64,000 nucleotides of DNA from Aquimarina sp. Aq78 (lineage in GTDB: Bacteria; Bacteroidota; Bacteroidia; Flavobacteriales; Flavobacteriaceae): assembly GCF_900299525.1 (NCBI RefSeq), contig NZ_OMKA01000016.1, positions 20,864-84,863 on the forward strand. The letters are read 5' to 3'. The notes under the pieces are model-generated. The model was not told where the DNA came from, made no database searches, and worked only from the letters and a program-made list of their open reading frames with translations. The translations under genes and the position numbers were made by a program. How positions within the stretch are numbered: position 1 is the stretch's first letter; every line of letters begins with the position of its first letter. This document shows positions 18,680 to 27,802 of the stretch, in pieces.

Positions 18680-19909
18680 CTATTCTTTTAACAACTGATT
18701 AACAAAACCTTCAAAATCCTTTTTAAAATCTACGTATTTTTGACCTGTAGCCGGGCCATTGAAACCTGTGTGTATTTTACGTACTTGTCCTTTTTTATCA
18801 ATAAAAATGGTAGTTGGATATGACAATACATGGTTTAGCATTGGTAGTTTTTCTTGTGCTTTCTGCTTATCTGAAGTTCCATATTGAGCTAAAAGAACAG
18901 GATATGTTACTTTTAATTTTTGCTGTAATCGTTTTATAGATTTAAATGCTTTTTCTTCGGTCTTTGCATATTCAAAAGCTAATGCAACAAATTCGGCTCC
19001 ATTGTTTTTATGCTTATTCTGATATTCTACATAATATTTGGTTTCATCCATACAGTTTGGACACCAGGTCCCCATAATTTGTACGATTACCACTTTATCT
19101 TTAAACTGATCATCTTTAAGCGAAATTTGATTTCCTTCAACATCAGGGAAATTAAATTCTAATGTATCATATCCTTCTTTCAGAAAAGTTAGTGAATCTT
19201 CAGAAGGTAATTTAAAGTTCTCATTTCTTTTTGCTACAAAAGGCTCTTTCCAGTGATTACCCGAATAAAAATGACCACTTAATGTACTATCTGTAACTTG
19301 TGCAGTAAATAAGAAAGCATGAGCTCCATCAAAAGTTGATAATTGTAATTGATCATTATTTAAAACGCCTTCTAAATAACGATAGTCTCCTGTAGTTGTT
19401 CTAAATGTACCCGTAACCATATTTCCATTTTGTTTAAAAGTACCTTTGGCTATATATCTATCTTCTTCATTGTCTTTACTAAAAATTGTCTCCCAATTTC
19501 CTGTAATATCATGATTTGATTTTGAAACAATTTCAAATCGATCCTGTTCTCCATAATTTGCCGTAAAAGGCACCACTCTATCCAGGCTTTTTTTAATAAA
19601 ACTTCCAGAAATTGTCATCGAATCTACAAATCGACCAGCGATATACCCTTCAAAAACAGGAAGCTTAATTCGTATAGAATCTTTATTGATTATAACTTCA
19701 TCTACATCGATTGTTTCTTCGGCATTAAAAATCCTTAAGGTTTGATCCTCCATTACTTCAATCAAAAAAGGAAGTTTTTTATTATCCTGAACTTCTAAAG
19801 TTGCTTTCCAGGGTCCACTTTTAAACTCAATCAAATCAGATGGTTTTTCTTTCTTACAGGAAGAAAAAATAGTGGTTACAAGTAGAATAAATACGGCTGT
19901 TTTTTTCAT
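18680..19909 (-). CDS. TlpA-like thioredoxin-fold lipoprotein
   Basis: The 409-residue protein has a lipoprotein signal (IFSSC, lipid-bearing Cys18) and is likely anchored in the periplasm. The N-terminal 240 residues are beta-rich and resemble the accessory domain of flavobacterial TlpA proteins. The C-terminal thioredoxin domain has the redox site WCPNC (Cys283 and Cys286) and the cis-Pro loop SYPTTIFID. It probably reduces disulfides or supports heme or cytochrome maturation. The partner is unknown. A hairpin upstream isolates it from the preceding gene. Confidence 0.85.
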   Translation of the reverse strand: MKKTAVFILLVTTIFSSCKKEKPSDLIEFKSGPWKATLEVQDNKKLPFLIEVMEDQTLRIFNAEETIDVDEVIINKDSIRIKLPVFEGYIAGRFVDSMTISGSFIKKSLDRVVPFTANYGEQDRFEIVSKSNHDITGNWETIFSKDNEEDRYIAKGTFKQNGNMVTGTFRTTTGDYRYLEGVLNNDQLQLSTFDGAHAFLFTAQVTDSTLSGHFYSGNHWKEPFVAKRNENFKLPSEDSLTFLKEGYDTLEFNFPDVEGNQISLKDDQFKDKVVIVQIMGTWCPNCMDETKYYVEYQNKHKNNGAEFVALAFEYAKTEEKAFKSIKRLQQKLKVTYPVLLAQYGTSDKQKAQEKLPMLNHVLSYPTTIFIDKKGQVRKIHTGFNGPATGQKYVDFKKDFEGFVNQLLKE

Positions 19910-19922
19910 TATTTTTATTGTA

Positions 19923-19958
19923 TAAAAAGTCCGGAAAGTTACTCAAAACTTACCGGAC
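19923..19958 (-). terminator. Intrinsic terminator of the Lys/Glu-rich protein gene
   Basis: GTCCGG-A-AAGTT (19929-19940) pairs with AACTT-A-CCGGAC (19947-19958) and the minus strand continues into a U tract (A run 19923-19928). It lies between the Lys/Glu-rich gene and the TlpA-like gene. Confidence 0.85.
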
Positions 19959-19987
19959 GATTCTCTTTTTATAATTTTATTAGGTTT

Positions 19988-20650
19988 TTATTGCTCCTTC
20001 GCATATAATTTGTCTAATTTTTCTTTTCCTTCTTTCATCTTTTCTTTTCCTTTTTTAATTGATTCTTTTAAGGCTTTTAGTTTTTCTTCGGCTTTAGTGA
20101 TTTTGGCTTCTTTTTCTGCTATTTCTTCAGGAGTTAGAGCTTCTTCTCCTTCCTTTTCCTTTGCTTTTGCCAGGCGTTCTTTTGCTGCTTCAATTTTTTC
20201 TTTACCTCTAGTTATCCTTTCTTCATTCTTTTTCAACACCTCATTACGTTCTTTCACCATATTCTTAGCTTCTTCAGCTCTAGCCATTCCAAATTCCTTA
20301 CCAGTTAATCCTTCTTTATTTTCACCATAGACCTTCTTATTAATCTTCTCTTCAGCTTTTTCTAAAGCTTTTTCGGCTTTTTCTTCAGCTTTTTCAGCCT
20401 TTTCAATAGCTTTATCCTTAGCTTCTTCTACTTTCTCTTCTAGTTTTTCAACTTTTTTTTCTGCTTTTTCTCTAGCTTTCTTTGCCTTCTCCTGAGCTTT
20501 TTTAGCTTTTTTTTCTGTCTTCTCCTGAGCTTTTTCTTTTTTCTCAGCTATTTTTTCTTTTGCTTCTTGAGATTTTCCCTGAGCAATTGTTACCTGATTC
20601 CCTAAAGTAAAAATCAAAACAAATACGAATACTAGTTTTATAAATTTCAT
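19988..20650 (-). CDS. Exported Lys/Glu/Ala-rich helical protein
   Basis: After a signal peptide ending TIAQG, nearly all of this 220-residue protein is made of Lys, Glu and Ala in short repeats (KAEKA, EKAEEKAEK, KEKMKEGKEKL). The pattern of alternating i to i+4 charges predicts a long single alpha-helix or coiled coil; a less regular stretch with NKEGLTGKEFGMARAEE lies near the middle. Such low-complexity sequence gives misleading database hits, so I do not assign a family. It probably lies in the periplasm. A small acidic lipoprotein gene is just upstream on the same strand. Confidence 0.75.
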   Translation of the reverse strand: MKFIKLVFVFVLIFTLGNQVTIAQGKSQEAKEKIAEKKEKAQEKTEKKAKKAQEKAKKAREKAEKKVEKLEEKVEEAKDKAIEKAEKAEEKAEKALEKAEEKINKKVYGENKEGLTGKEFGMARAEEAKNMVKERNEVLKKNEERITRGKEKIEAAKERLAKAKEKEGEEALTPEEIAEKEAKITKAEEKLKALKESIKKGKEKMKEGKEKLDKLYAKEQ

Positions 20651-20717
20651 GTTAGTTTTTTTAGTTAATGTTAGTAATAATTAAGAAGGTATGATGGTTT
20701 ATTACAAAATGTTTTTT

Positions 20718-20921
20718 TTAGATATTATCCAAATCTTCTAACGATTCTTCTAATTCTTCTACTTTGGTTTCTACTTCTTCTGAGATTTGATCTAATTCAG
20801 ATTCAACCGCTTCTATTTTTTCTACGGCTGCTTTGGTTTCTTCCTCTTCTTTTTTCTTATCTGTACAAGAAATTATTCCGAAAAGAAACATAATAGTAAA
20901 TAACTTAATTCCTGTTTTCAT
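20718..20921 (-). CDS. Small acidic lipoprotein
   Basis: A 67-residue protein with a lipobox (GIISC, Cys19), so the mature part has about 48 residues. This part is very rich in Glu (KKKEEEETKAAVEKIEAVE and further EL repeats) and predicted to be one helix. It is the first gene before the Lys/Glu-rich exported protein, 67 bases apart, and the two may be expressed together. The function is unknown; both could form extended helical spacers in the periplasm. Confidence 0.7.
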   Translation of the reverse strand: MKTGIKLFTIMFLFGIISCTDKKKEEEETKAAVEKIEAVESELDQISEEVETKVEELEESLEDLDNI

Positions 20922-20994
20922 AATATTAAAATTTGGTTAGAATAAAACTATTCTAAATATACCATAATTTTATTTATAGATATACTTACAACTA

Positions 20995-21025
20995 TTTGTA
21001 TCCTCTGCCCAATATATTATCTTTA
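20995..21025 (+). promoter_or_regulatory. Promoter of pheT
   Basis: TTTG (20995-20998), 19 bases, then TATCTTTA (21018-21025), one base off TAnnTTTG. The ATG of pheT is at 21051, giving a leader of about 20 bases. Confidence 0.65.
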
Positions 21026-21050
21026 CCACCTGAATTTAGAAAGATCACAA

Positions 21051-23477
21051 ATGAAGATTTCGTATAACTGGCTGAAGCAATTTATTAATATCGATTGGGA
21101 TGCAGAAAAAACCGGAGAACTCCTTACCGATTTAGGATTGGAGGTAGAAGGAATAGAGTCCTATCAAAGTGTAAAAGGTGGACTAGAAGGTGTTATTATA
21201 GGGCAAGTTCTTAATTGCGAAAAACATCCAAATGCAGATAAGCTTAAAATTACCAAAGTAGATTTAGGTAGTGGTGAACCAGTTCAGATTGTTTGTGGTG
21301 CTCCTAATGTTGCTGCTGGACAAAAAGTTCCTGTTGCAACTATTGGCACAAAACTTTACAATGATAAAGGTGAAGAATGGGTCATAAAAAAAGGAAAAAT
21401 AAGAGGCGAAGAAAGCCATGGTATGATCTGCGCCGAGGATGAATTAGGGTTAGGAAAAAGTCATGATGGGATTATGGTTTTAAATACTGATATCACTGTA
21501 GGAACTAAAGCTGCAGAGATATTTGATATTGAAAATGATTCTGTGTTTGAAATTGGATTAACTCCTAATCGTGCAGATGCAATGAGTCATTGGGGTACTG
21601 CACGTGATCTCAAAGCAGGATTACTACAAAAAGATCTTAATCTAGAACTCATTACTCCATCGGTGAGTAATTTTAGAGTAGAAAACAGGTTAAACAAAAT
21701 CGACATAGAGGTCAAAAATACAGAACTGGCGCCTAGATATTGTGGTGTAACAATTTCTGATATTAAAGTAAGTGAGTCTCCTGCCTGGTTGCAACATAGA
21801 TTGAAAGCGATTGGAATTACTCCAAAAAACAATGTAGTAGATGTTACTAATTATGTTTTACATGAGCTAGGACAACCATTACACGCATTTGACGCACATT
21901 ATATTGAAGGAAATAAAATTGAAGTAAAAACATTAGATGCCGGTACTAAATTTATAACTCTAGATGAAGTAGAAAGAGAATTGCATCAGGAAGATCTTAT
22001 GATCTGTGATGCTGTAAAACCTCTTTGCATTGCTGGTGTATTTGGAGGAGTAAACTCGGGAGTAACAGAAAGAACAACTTCGATTTTCTTAGAAAGTGCA
22101 TATTTTGATCCTATTAGTATTCGTAAAACAGCAAAACGACATGGTCTAAATACAGATGCTTCTTTTAGGTTTGAACGAGGTATTGATCCAAATATCACCG
22201 AATATGCTCTTAAAAGAGCTGCTCTATTGATACAGGAACTTGCAGGAGGAAATATTTCTAGTGAAATCATGGATTTGTATCCAAAAAAAATTGAAGATTT
22301 TCAGGTAATTTTATCTTTTGAAAATGCTACAAAATTAATTGGTGAAGAAGTACCTCAAGATACTATTAAAAGAATTCTCACTTCGTTAGACATTAAAATC
22401 AATAGTGTAACTGAGACAGGTATAGGCCTTACGATTCCTGCATATAGAAATGATGTACAAAGAGAAGTTGATGTTATAGAAGAAATTCTTAGAGTATACG
22501 GGTATAACACTATAGGTTTTACTCAAAAATTAAATGCTTCTATATCAAATATTGATAAGTTCTCTGATCATAATGTGCAAAATACGATATCAAATCAACT
22601 CGTTGGTCAGGGATTTTATGAGATGTTAGCCAACTCGCTTACCTCTCCTGATTATATTGCCTTAAGTGAACAACTTAAAGATGAAAATAATGTCGAGATG
22701 CTAAATCCACTTAGTAATGATTTGGCAGTAATGAGACAATCTATGTTATTTTCAGGATTAGAAGCTGTGTCATATAACAGCAATAGAAAGCGATCAGATC
22801 TTAAATTATTTGAGTTTGGAAAAACATATCATAATTACGAAGATAAAAGAATAGAAAATAAACATTTAAGCATTATTATTTCTGGAGATAGATCCAAAGA
22901 AACCTGGACCATGAGTTCGCAAACTAGTGATTTCTTTTACCTAAAAGGAATAGTATACTCTGTTTTAGAGCGCTTAGGGTTAACAAGGTTAAAAACTTCT
23001 CCTATAAAGAATGATGTTTTTGCAGAAGGTCTTTCTTTAAGTATTGGCAAAGCACAATTAGTTGATTTTGGGATACTAAAAAAATCTATACTAAAACATT
23101 TTTCTATTTCTCAGGAAGTATTGTATGCCGATTTTAACTGGGATGTTATCTTGGAATATGCAAAACACAACAAAATAAAGTACACAGGTATCCCAAAGTT
23201 TCCTGAAGTACGTCGTGATTTTGCTTTGCTATTGGATGATTCTATAAAGTTTGAAGAAATTCACACTATCGCCAAGCAAACCGAAAAACAAATTTTAAAA
23301 GATGTAAACTTATTCGATGTGTACCAAGGTAAAAACCTGCCTAAAGGGAAAAAATCGTATGCTGTAAGCTTCATTTTGCAAGACGATAATAAAACACTTA
23401 CCGATAAACAAATTGATAAGATCATGAACAAGTTACAGTATAATTTTGAAAATAAATTAGGAGCTGAACTTAGATAA
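21051..23477 (+). CDS. pheT: Phenylalanyl-tRNA synthetase beta subunit
   Basis: The 808-residue protein is the large subunit of the alpha2-beta2 enzyme that charges tRNA-Phe. It has the full domain set: N-terminal MKISYNWLKQFINI, a tRNA-binding OB-fold (about 40-150, GQVLNCEKHPNADKLKI), the B3/B4 editing domain (from about 210), B5 (about 410-480, with IPAYRNDVQREVDVIEEI), a catalytic-like domain, and the C-terminal FDX-ACB anticodon-binding domain (PEVRRDFALLLDD to the end). The alpha-subunit gene pheS is not in this window. It ends in a bidirectional terminator. Confidence 0.97.
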   Translation: MKISYNWLKQFINIDWDAEKTGELLTDLGLEVEGIESYQSVKGGLEGVIIGQVLNCEKHPNADKLKITKVDLGSGEPVQIVCGAPNVAAGQKVPVATIGTKLYNDKGEEWVIKKGKIRGEESHGMICAEDELGLGKSHDGIMVLNTDITVGTKAAEIFDIENDSVFEIGLTPNRADAMSHWGTARDLKAGLLQKDLNLELITPSVSNFRVENRLNKIDIEVKNTELAPRYCGVTISDIKVSESPAWLQHRLKAIGITPKNNVVDVTNYVLHELGQPLHAFDAHYIEGNKIEVKTLDAGTKFITLDEVERELHQEDLMICDAVKPLCIAGVFGGVNSGVTERTTSIFLESAYFDPISIRKTAKRHGLNTDASFRFERGIDPNITEYALKRAALLIQELAGGNISSEIMDLYPKKIEDFQVILSFENATKLIGEEVPQDTIKRILTSLDIKINSVTETGIGLTIPAYRNDVQREVDVIEEILRVYGYNTIGFTQKLNASISNIDKFSDHNVQNTISNQLVGQGFYEMLANSLTSPDYIALSEQLKDENNVEMLNPLSNDLAVMRQSMLFSGLEAVSYNSNRKRSDLKLFEFGKTYHNYEDKRIENKHLSIIISGDRSKETWTMSSQTSDFFYLKGIVYSVLERLGLTRLKTSPIKNDVFAEGLSLSIGKAQLVDFGILKKSILKHFSISQEVLYADFNWDVILEYAKHNKIKYTGIPKFPEVRRDFALLLDDSIKFEEIHTIAKQTEKQILKDVNLFDVYQGKNLPKGKKSYAVSFILQDDNKTLTDKQIDKIMNKLQYNFENKLGAELR

Positions 23478-23528
23478 ATAACAGTATTCAATCTAGGATA
23501 CTATTCTATAAGTGCTCAAATAGATCAT

Positions 23529-23562
23529 AAAAAAAACCGGAATGTATATTCCGGTTTTTTTT
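23529..23562. terminator. Bidirectional terminator between pheT and the TPR-protein gene
   Basis: AAAAAAAACCGGAAT (23529-23543) pairs with ATTCCGGTTTTTTTT (23548-23562), a 15-bp perfect stem with a four-base loop and tails of A or T on either strand. Confidence 0.9.
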
Positions 23563-23586
23563 ATGACTTATTAAAAGGATCTACTA

Positions 23587-24861
23587 TTAGTTACCTCCTT
23601 CTAAAGCTTTAAGTTTATCTTTCATTTCACCAGCTTTAGGATCATCCAACTGATAAAATATATTCATCAATGTACGAATAGCTTCTACATTGTCAGGATT
23701 ACTTTTTAGAGCTCCTTCAAGATAAGGAACAGCTGTTTTATATAATTCTGATCTCTTTTTTGTTAGTTCTTCATATTTTCTATTATCACTTGAAGATGTT
23801 CCTAAACCATTCATCTCGTCTACAATCTTAGTTTCTCCACTTAAAATTATAGAAGCAATATTAATTTGAGCAGCAGTATAATCTGGCTTTAGCTCTAAAG
23901 CCTTCTTATAGTATCCCATTGCCTGATCATTGTCACCAAGACGAGATGCACTAACTCCTAAATTATATAGTAAATCTGGGTTTTCAGGGTCGTTAGCTAC
24001 GATCTGTTCCATAATCTCCTTATACTTAGCAATATTACCTAACTTATAATATACGTCGGCTTCTGCCTGCATTAATGCAGAATCCTCAGGGTTTTCTTTT
24101 TTAGCCTCTTCAATAGCAGCTACAGCTTCTTCATCTTTTCCTTGGCTCATATAAATCAAGGCAATATTTTTAGCAATCTCTCCTTTTTTGGATTCAGAAG
24201 TTTTAGTTTCTGGTTTAATATACTCTCCAGATTTTACAGAAAGATCTCTTATTTGTTTAGATTCGAAAACATCAAGCTTACCAGTTTCTTTATGCGTTGC
24301 TACAAATTCCTTTTTTTCTCCGCTAAAACCAAGGTCTTTTAATTCCTTGTAATATTTTAGAGCAGTATCATAGTCTTTATCATTAACAGCGTTACCCGCT
24401 GCATAATATAAATATGTAGTATCAGCTTTATTAGTTGTATATCCTAAATAAAGTTTTTCTGATGCTCCTTTATAATTTTTTGCATTCTGATCTTTAATTG
24501 CATTTTCGATTAAAGATTGACGCAATAATTGTAATTTTTGTGATGCATCAGCAGTATATTTAGATGCTCCTGCTGCTGCTTCAATTTCGATTGTTTTATT
24601 ATAAGCACTTGCTGCACTTTCGATTTTATCTAAAGATTCACCTGCAGAAGCAGCTATAACCTGACCTTTAAGAAAATAATAGTTTGCCTTCATTTTATCA
24701 TCGGCAGCATCCAACTGTCCTTCTGCAGCTTGTAATGCTTCTGCTGCTACATCCATATCGCCAGATTTTAAAGCTTTGGCGGCTGATTTTATTGCTTGTT
24801 TTTGGGAAAATCCAAAAGCACTAACAGCTAGAAATAGTACTACGAAAAATTTAGTCTTCAT
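23587..24861 (-). CDS. Exported tetratricopeptide-repeat protein
   Basis: A 424-residue protein with a signal peptide ending AFGFSQ. The rest is repeating helices: early KSAAKALKSGDMDVAAEAL, a clear TPR block at PDLLYNLGVSASRLGDNDQAMGYYKKALELKPDYTAA (broken over two repeats), and a final ALKSNPDNVEAIRTLMNIFY. These repeats usually bind partner proteins. It lies just after gyrA on the minus strand, 30 bases from its stop, so the two may be co-transcribed. The partner and role are unknown. Confidence 0.85.
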   Translation of the reverse strand: MKTKFFVVLFLAVSAFGFSQKQAIKSAAKALKSGDMDVAAEALQAAEGQLDAADDKMKANYYFLKGQVIAASAGESLDKIESAASAYNKTIEIEAAAGASKYTADASQKLQLLRQSLIENAIKDQNAKNYKGASEKLYLGYTTNKADTTYLYYAAGNAVNDKDYDTALKYYKELKDLGFSGEKKEFVATHKETGKLDVFESKQIRDLSVKSGEYIKPETKTSESKKGEIAKNIALIYMSQGKDEEAVAAIEEAKKENPEDSALMQAEADVYYKLGNIAKYKEIMEQIVANDPENPDLLYNLGVSASRLGDNDQAMGYYKKALELKPDYTAAQINIASIILSGETKIVDEMNGLGTSSSDNRKYEELTKKRSELYKTAVPYLEGALKSNPDNVEAIRTLMNIFYQLDDPKAGEMKDKLKALEGGN

Positions 24862-24891
24862 TACTTGAGTTTTTTTTAAAATGGGATTTAA

Positions 24892-27435
24892 TTATTGTTT
24901 TGTTTCATTATCAATATTCGTGCCATCTGAAGCATTATCAGTATCTGTCTCAGAAGAATCAACATCTTCTATATCTTCATCCTGATCTATATCGTCTTCG
25001 TCATGCATAACTTTTGCTACTGCAGCAATAGAATCTTTACCTTTTAAATTAATAAGACGTACACCTTGTGTTGCGCGTCCCATTACACGTAAGTCTTCTA
25101 TTGCAAGTCGAATAGCGATTCCTGATTTATTTATAATCATAAGATCATCTAAATCGGTAACGTTCTTAATTGCTACCAGGCTTCCTGTTTTATCTGTAAC
25201 AGAAATGGTTTTAACACCTTTACCTCCTCTATTCGTTATTCTATAATCTTCTAATTTAGAGCGTTTTCCATAACCATTTTCTGAAACTACTAAGATATTA
25301 CTTTCCATTTCATTAACAGCTACCATACCAATTACTTCATCTTTATCATCGGCAAGTCGGATTCCTCTTACTCCTGAGGCTCCACGCCCCATTGGTCTAG
25401 TCTTTTCTTCTTCAAATCGAATTGCTTTACCCGATTTTACTGCTAGCATTACCTGACTTTTACCATCGGTTAACTTAGCTTCTAGAAGCTCGTCATTATC
25501 TTTAATAGTAATTGCATTAATACCATTTGTTCTCGGTCTGGAATATTGTTCTAATGATGTCTTTTTGACCTGACCTTTTTTCGTTGCCATAATGACATAA
25601 TGCGAATTAATATACTCTTCATCTTTAAGATCCTGAGTACAGATAAAAGCTTTCACTTTATCGTCATTATGTATATTAATTAGATTTTGAATAGCTCTTC
25701 CTTTAGAAGTTTTACTTCCTTCTGGAATTTCATATACTCTCATCCAGAAACATTTTCCTTTCTGAGTAAAGAACAGCATGTACTGATGATTGGTTCCTAC
25801 AAATAAATGTTCAAGAAAATCCTCATTACGTGTTGTACTTCCTTTTTGTCCTACTCCTCCTCTATTTTGTTTCTTATATTCATTAAGAGAAGTTCTTTTT
25901 ATATATCCTGCATGTGAAATCGTAATTACTACTTTTTCATCCGGAATCATATCTTCTATACTCAGATCTCCACCTGCATATTCTATTTGAGAACGACGCT
26001 CATCACCATATTTTTCTTTTATTTCTGCCAGCTCGTCCTTAATGATCTGCATTCTACGCTCCTTCTTTTCCAAAATATCCTTAAGGTCATCAATAGTCTT
26101 CATCAACTCATCATACTCTGCACGTAGCTTATCTTGTTCAAGACCTGTTAATTGACGCAAACGCATCTCTACGATTGCTTTGGCCTGTATTTCAGAAAGT
26201 TTGAAACGCTTTATTAATTTTTCGCGTGCCTCATCTGCATTTGCAGAAGAACGAATTAAAGCAATCACTTCATCAATATTATCAGAGGCTATAATTAACC
26301 CTTCAAGAATATGAGCTCTTTCTTCAGCTTTTTTCAATTCATATTTTGTACGACGAACAACTACTTCATGTCTGTGTTCGACAAAATGATGAATCATTTC
26401 TTTTACATTCAACAGCTGTGGTCTTCCATTAACCAGTGCAATATTATTTACACTAAACGAAGATTGTAAGGCTGTATATTTATATAAAAGGTTTAGTACT
26501 ATATTAGGTATTGCATCACGTTTAAGAACGTATACGATACGCATACCGTTTCTATCAGACTCATCACGTATTGTAGAAATCCCTTCAATCTTCTTATCAT
26601 TAACAAGGTCAGCAGTTTTTTTAATCATATCTGCCTTATTCACTTGATAAGGGATCTCGGTAACGATTATACTTTCTCTACCGTTTACTTCTTCAAAACT
26701 TGCTTTAGCTCGTATAACGACTCTTCCTCTACCCGTTTTAAAAGCCTCCCTAACACCATCATAACCATAGATTGTTCCTCCTGTAGGAAAATCCGGGGCT
26801 TTAATATATTGTATTAATTCATCAATTTCGATATCGTTATTCTCAATATAAGCAACTGTACCATCAACAACCTCACTTAGATTATGCGGAGGCATATTTG
26901 TTGCCATACCCACTGCAATTCCCGAAGCTCCATTTATTAATAATCCCGGAACTCTTGTTGGCAGAACTGTTGGTTCTTGTAAGGTATCATCAAAATTAAA
27001 TGTATGATCTACAGTGTCTTTTTCGATATCTGCCAGCATATCTTCAGATATCTTACGCATTCTTGCTTCTGTATAACGCATAGCCGCGGGACTATCACCA
27101 TCTACAGAACCAAAGTTACCCTGGCCATCAACTAACATATATCTCAAACTCCATTCTTGCGCCATACGAACCATCGTATCATATACAGACGTATCACCAT
27201 GCGGGTGATATTTACCAAGAACCTCACCTACAATTCTTGCAGATTTCTTGTGGGCACTACTTGCTTTAACACCCAGTTCATACATACCGTATAAAACACG
27301 TCTATGTACGGGCTTAAGACCATCCCTAACATCAGGAAGTGCACGAGATACTATAACAGACATTGAGTAATCAATGTATGCCGATTTCATCTCATCTTCT
27401 ATATTGATAGGTATAAGCTTTTCTCCATCAGCCAT
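24892..27435 (-). CDS. gyrA: DNA gyrase subunit A
   Basis: The 847-residue protein carries the breakage-reunion core: [20 protein letters not shown] at the start, [11 protein letters not shown] (77-87), and the catalytic Tyr121 in MRYTEARM, one position from E. coli Tyr122. The C-terminal DNA-wrapping beta-pinwheel has the repeats NRGGKGVKT and [12 protein letters not shown]. The last 40 residues are an Asp/Glu-rich tail, often seen in Bacteroidota. The position equal to E. coli Ser83 is Thr82, which on its own says nothing about resistance. GyrA introduces negative supercoils together with GyrB. Confidence 0.97.
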   Translation of the reverse strand: MADGEKLIPINIEDEMKSAYIDYSMSVIVSRALPDVRDGLKPVHRRVLYGMYELGVKASSAHKKSARIVGEVLGKYHPHGDTSVYDTMVRMAQEWSLRYMLVDGQGNFGSVDGDSPAAMRYTEARMRKISEDMLADIEKDTVDHTFNFDDTLQEPTVLPTRVPGLLINGASGIAVGMATNMPPHNLSEVVDGTVAYIENNDIEIDELIQYIKAPDFPTGGTIYGYDGVREAFKTGRGRVVIRAKASFEEVNGRESIIVTEIPYQVNKADMIKKTADLVNDKKIEGISTIRDESDRNGMRIVYVLKRDAIPNIVLNLLYKYTALQSSFSVNNIALVNGRPQLLNVKEMIHHFVEHRHEVVVRRTKYELKKAEERAHILEGLIIASDNIDEVIALIRSSANADEAREKLIKRFKLSEIQAKAIVEMRLRQLTGLEQDKLRAEYDELMKTIDDLKDILEKKERRMQIIKDELAEIKEKYGDERRSQIEYAGGDLSIEDMIPDEKVVITISHAGYIKRTSLNEYKKQNRGGVGQKGSTTRNEDFLEHLFVGTNHQYMLFFTQKGKCFWMRVYEIPEGSKTSKGRAIQNLINIHNDDKVKAFICTQDLKDEEYINSHYVIMATKKGQVKKTSLEQYSRPRTNGINAITIKDNDELLEAKLTDGKSQVMLAVKSGKAIRFEEEKTRPMGRGASGVRGIRLADDKDEVIGMVAVNEMESNILVVSENGYGKRSKLEDYRITNRGGKGVKTISVTDKTGSLVAIKNVTDLDDLMIINKSGIAIRLAIEDLRVMGRATQGVRLINLKGKDSIAAVAKVMHDEDDIDQDEDIEDVDSSETDTDNASDGTNIDNETKQ

Positions 27436-27802
27436 AAAAAATTATTTTATTCTAAAAATTGATTAATTAAACGCGCTAATTTAAGTAAATTAAGACGGTT
27501 TTAACAGCCAATTACCTATCTAATATACGTAATTTATTAACAATAGTAAGGATATAGATAGTTAATAAGTCTACGATCATAGGTTTTGATTATTAAAGCA
27601 TTTTTTGTCTATTTACCAATAAAAGCAAAAAAACCTTAAAAGACACTGTCTCGGAGCTAGTGTTTTTTTTTAGAGCTTGAAATTACATGACAAAATACCC
27701 TATTGTCAAAATATATATGTTAATGATCGATTAAAAGGAATAGTTTTTGTCAATATAATTCTAAAAATTACTATTTTAGTTATAAAGAAAGAGAATAATT
27801 TT
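27436..27802. other. Divergent intergenic region gyrA / clpC
   Basis: About 367 bases between two divergent start codons. It contains a perfect 11-base palindrome AGACACTGTCT (27641-27651) followed by AGTGT and a run of T at 27662-27671, which could be a weak hairpin or an operator. Promoters for both genes should lie here, but I find no clean TAnnTTTG match to name. The plus frame extends upstream to 27677, but the typical ClpC start is the ATG at 27803. Confidence 0.5.

Noticed and set aside
20010..20330. Ser/Phe-rich frame on the plus strand opposite the Lys/Glu-rich gene
   Set aside because: Reversed AAA/GAA codons give Phe and Ser; it is a composition artefact.
27677..27802. N-terminal extension of the ClpC-type protein by 42 residues
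   Set aside because: The sequence MDDNFSPRVKDV at 27803 is the usual ClpC N-terminus; the extension is in intergenic-type sequence.
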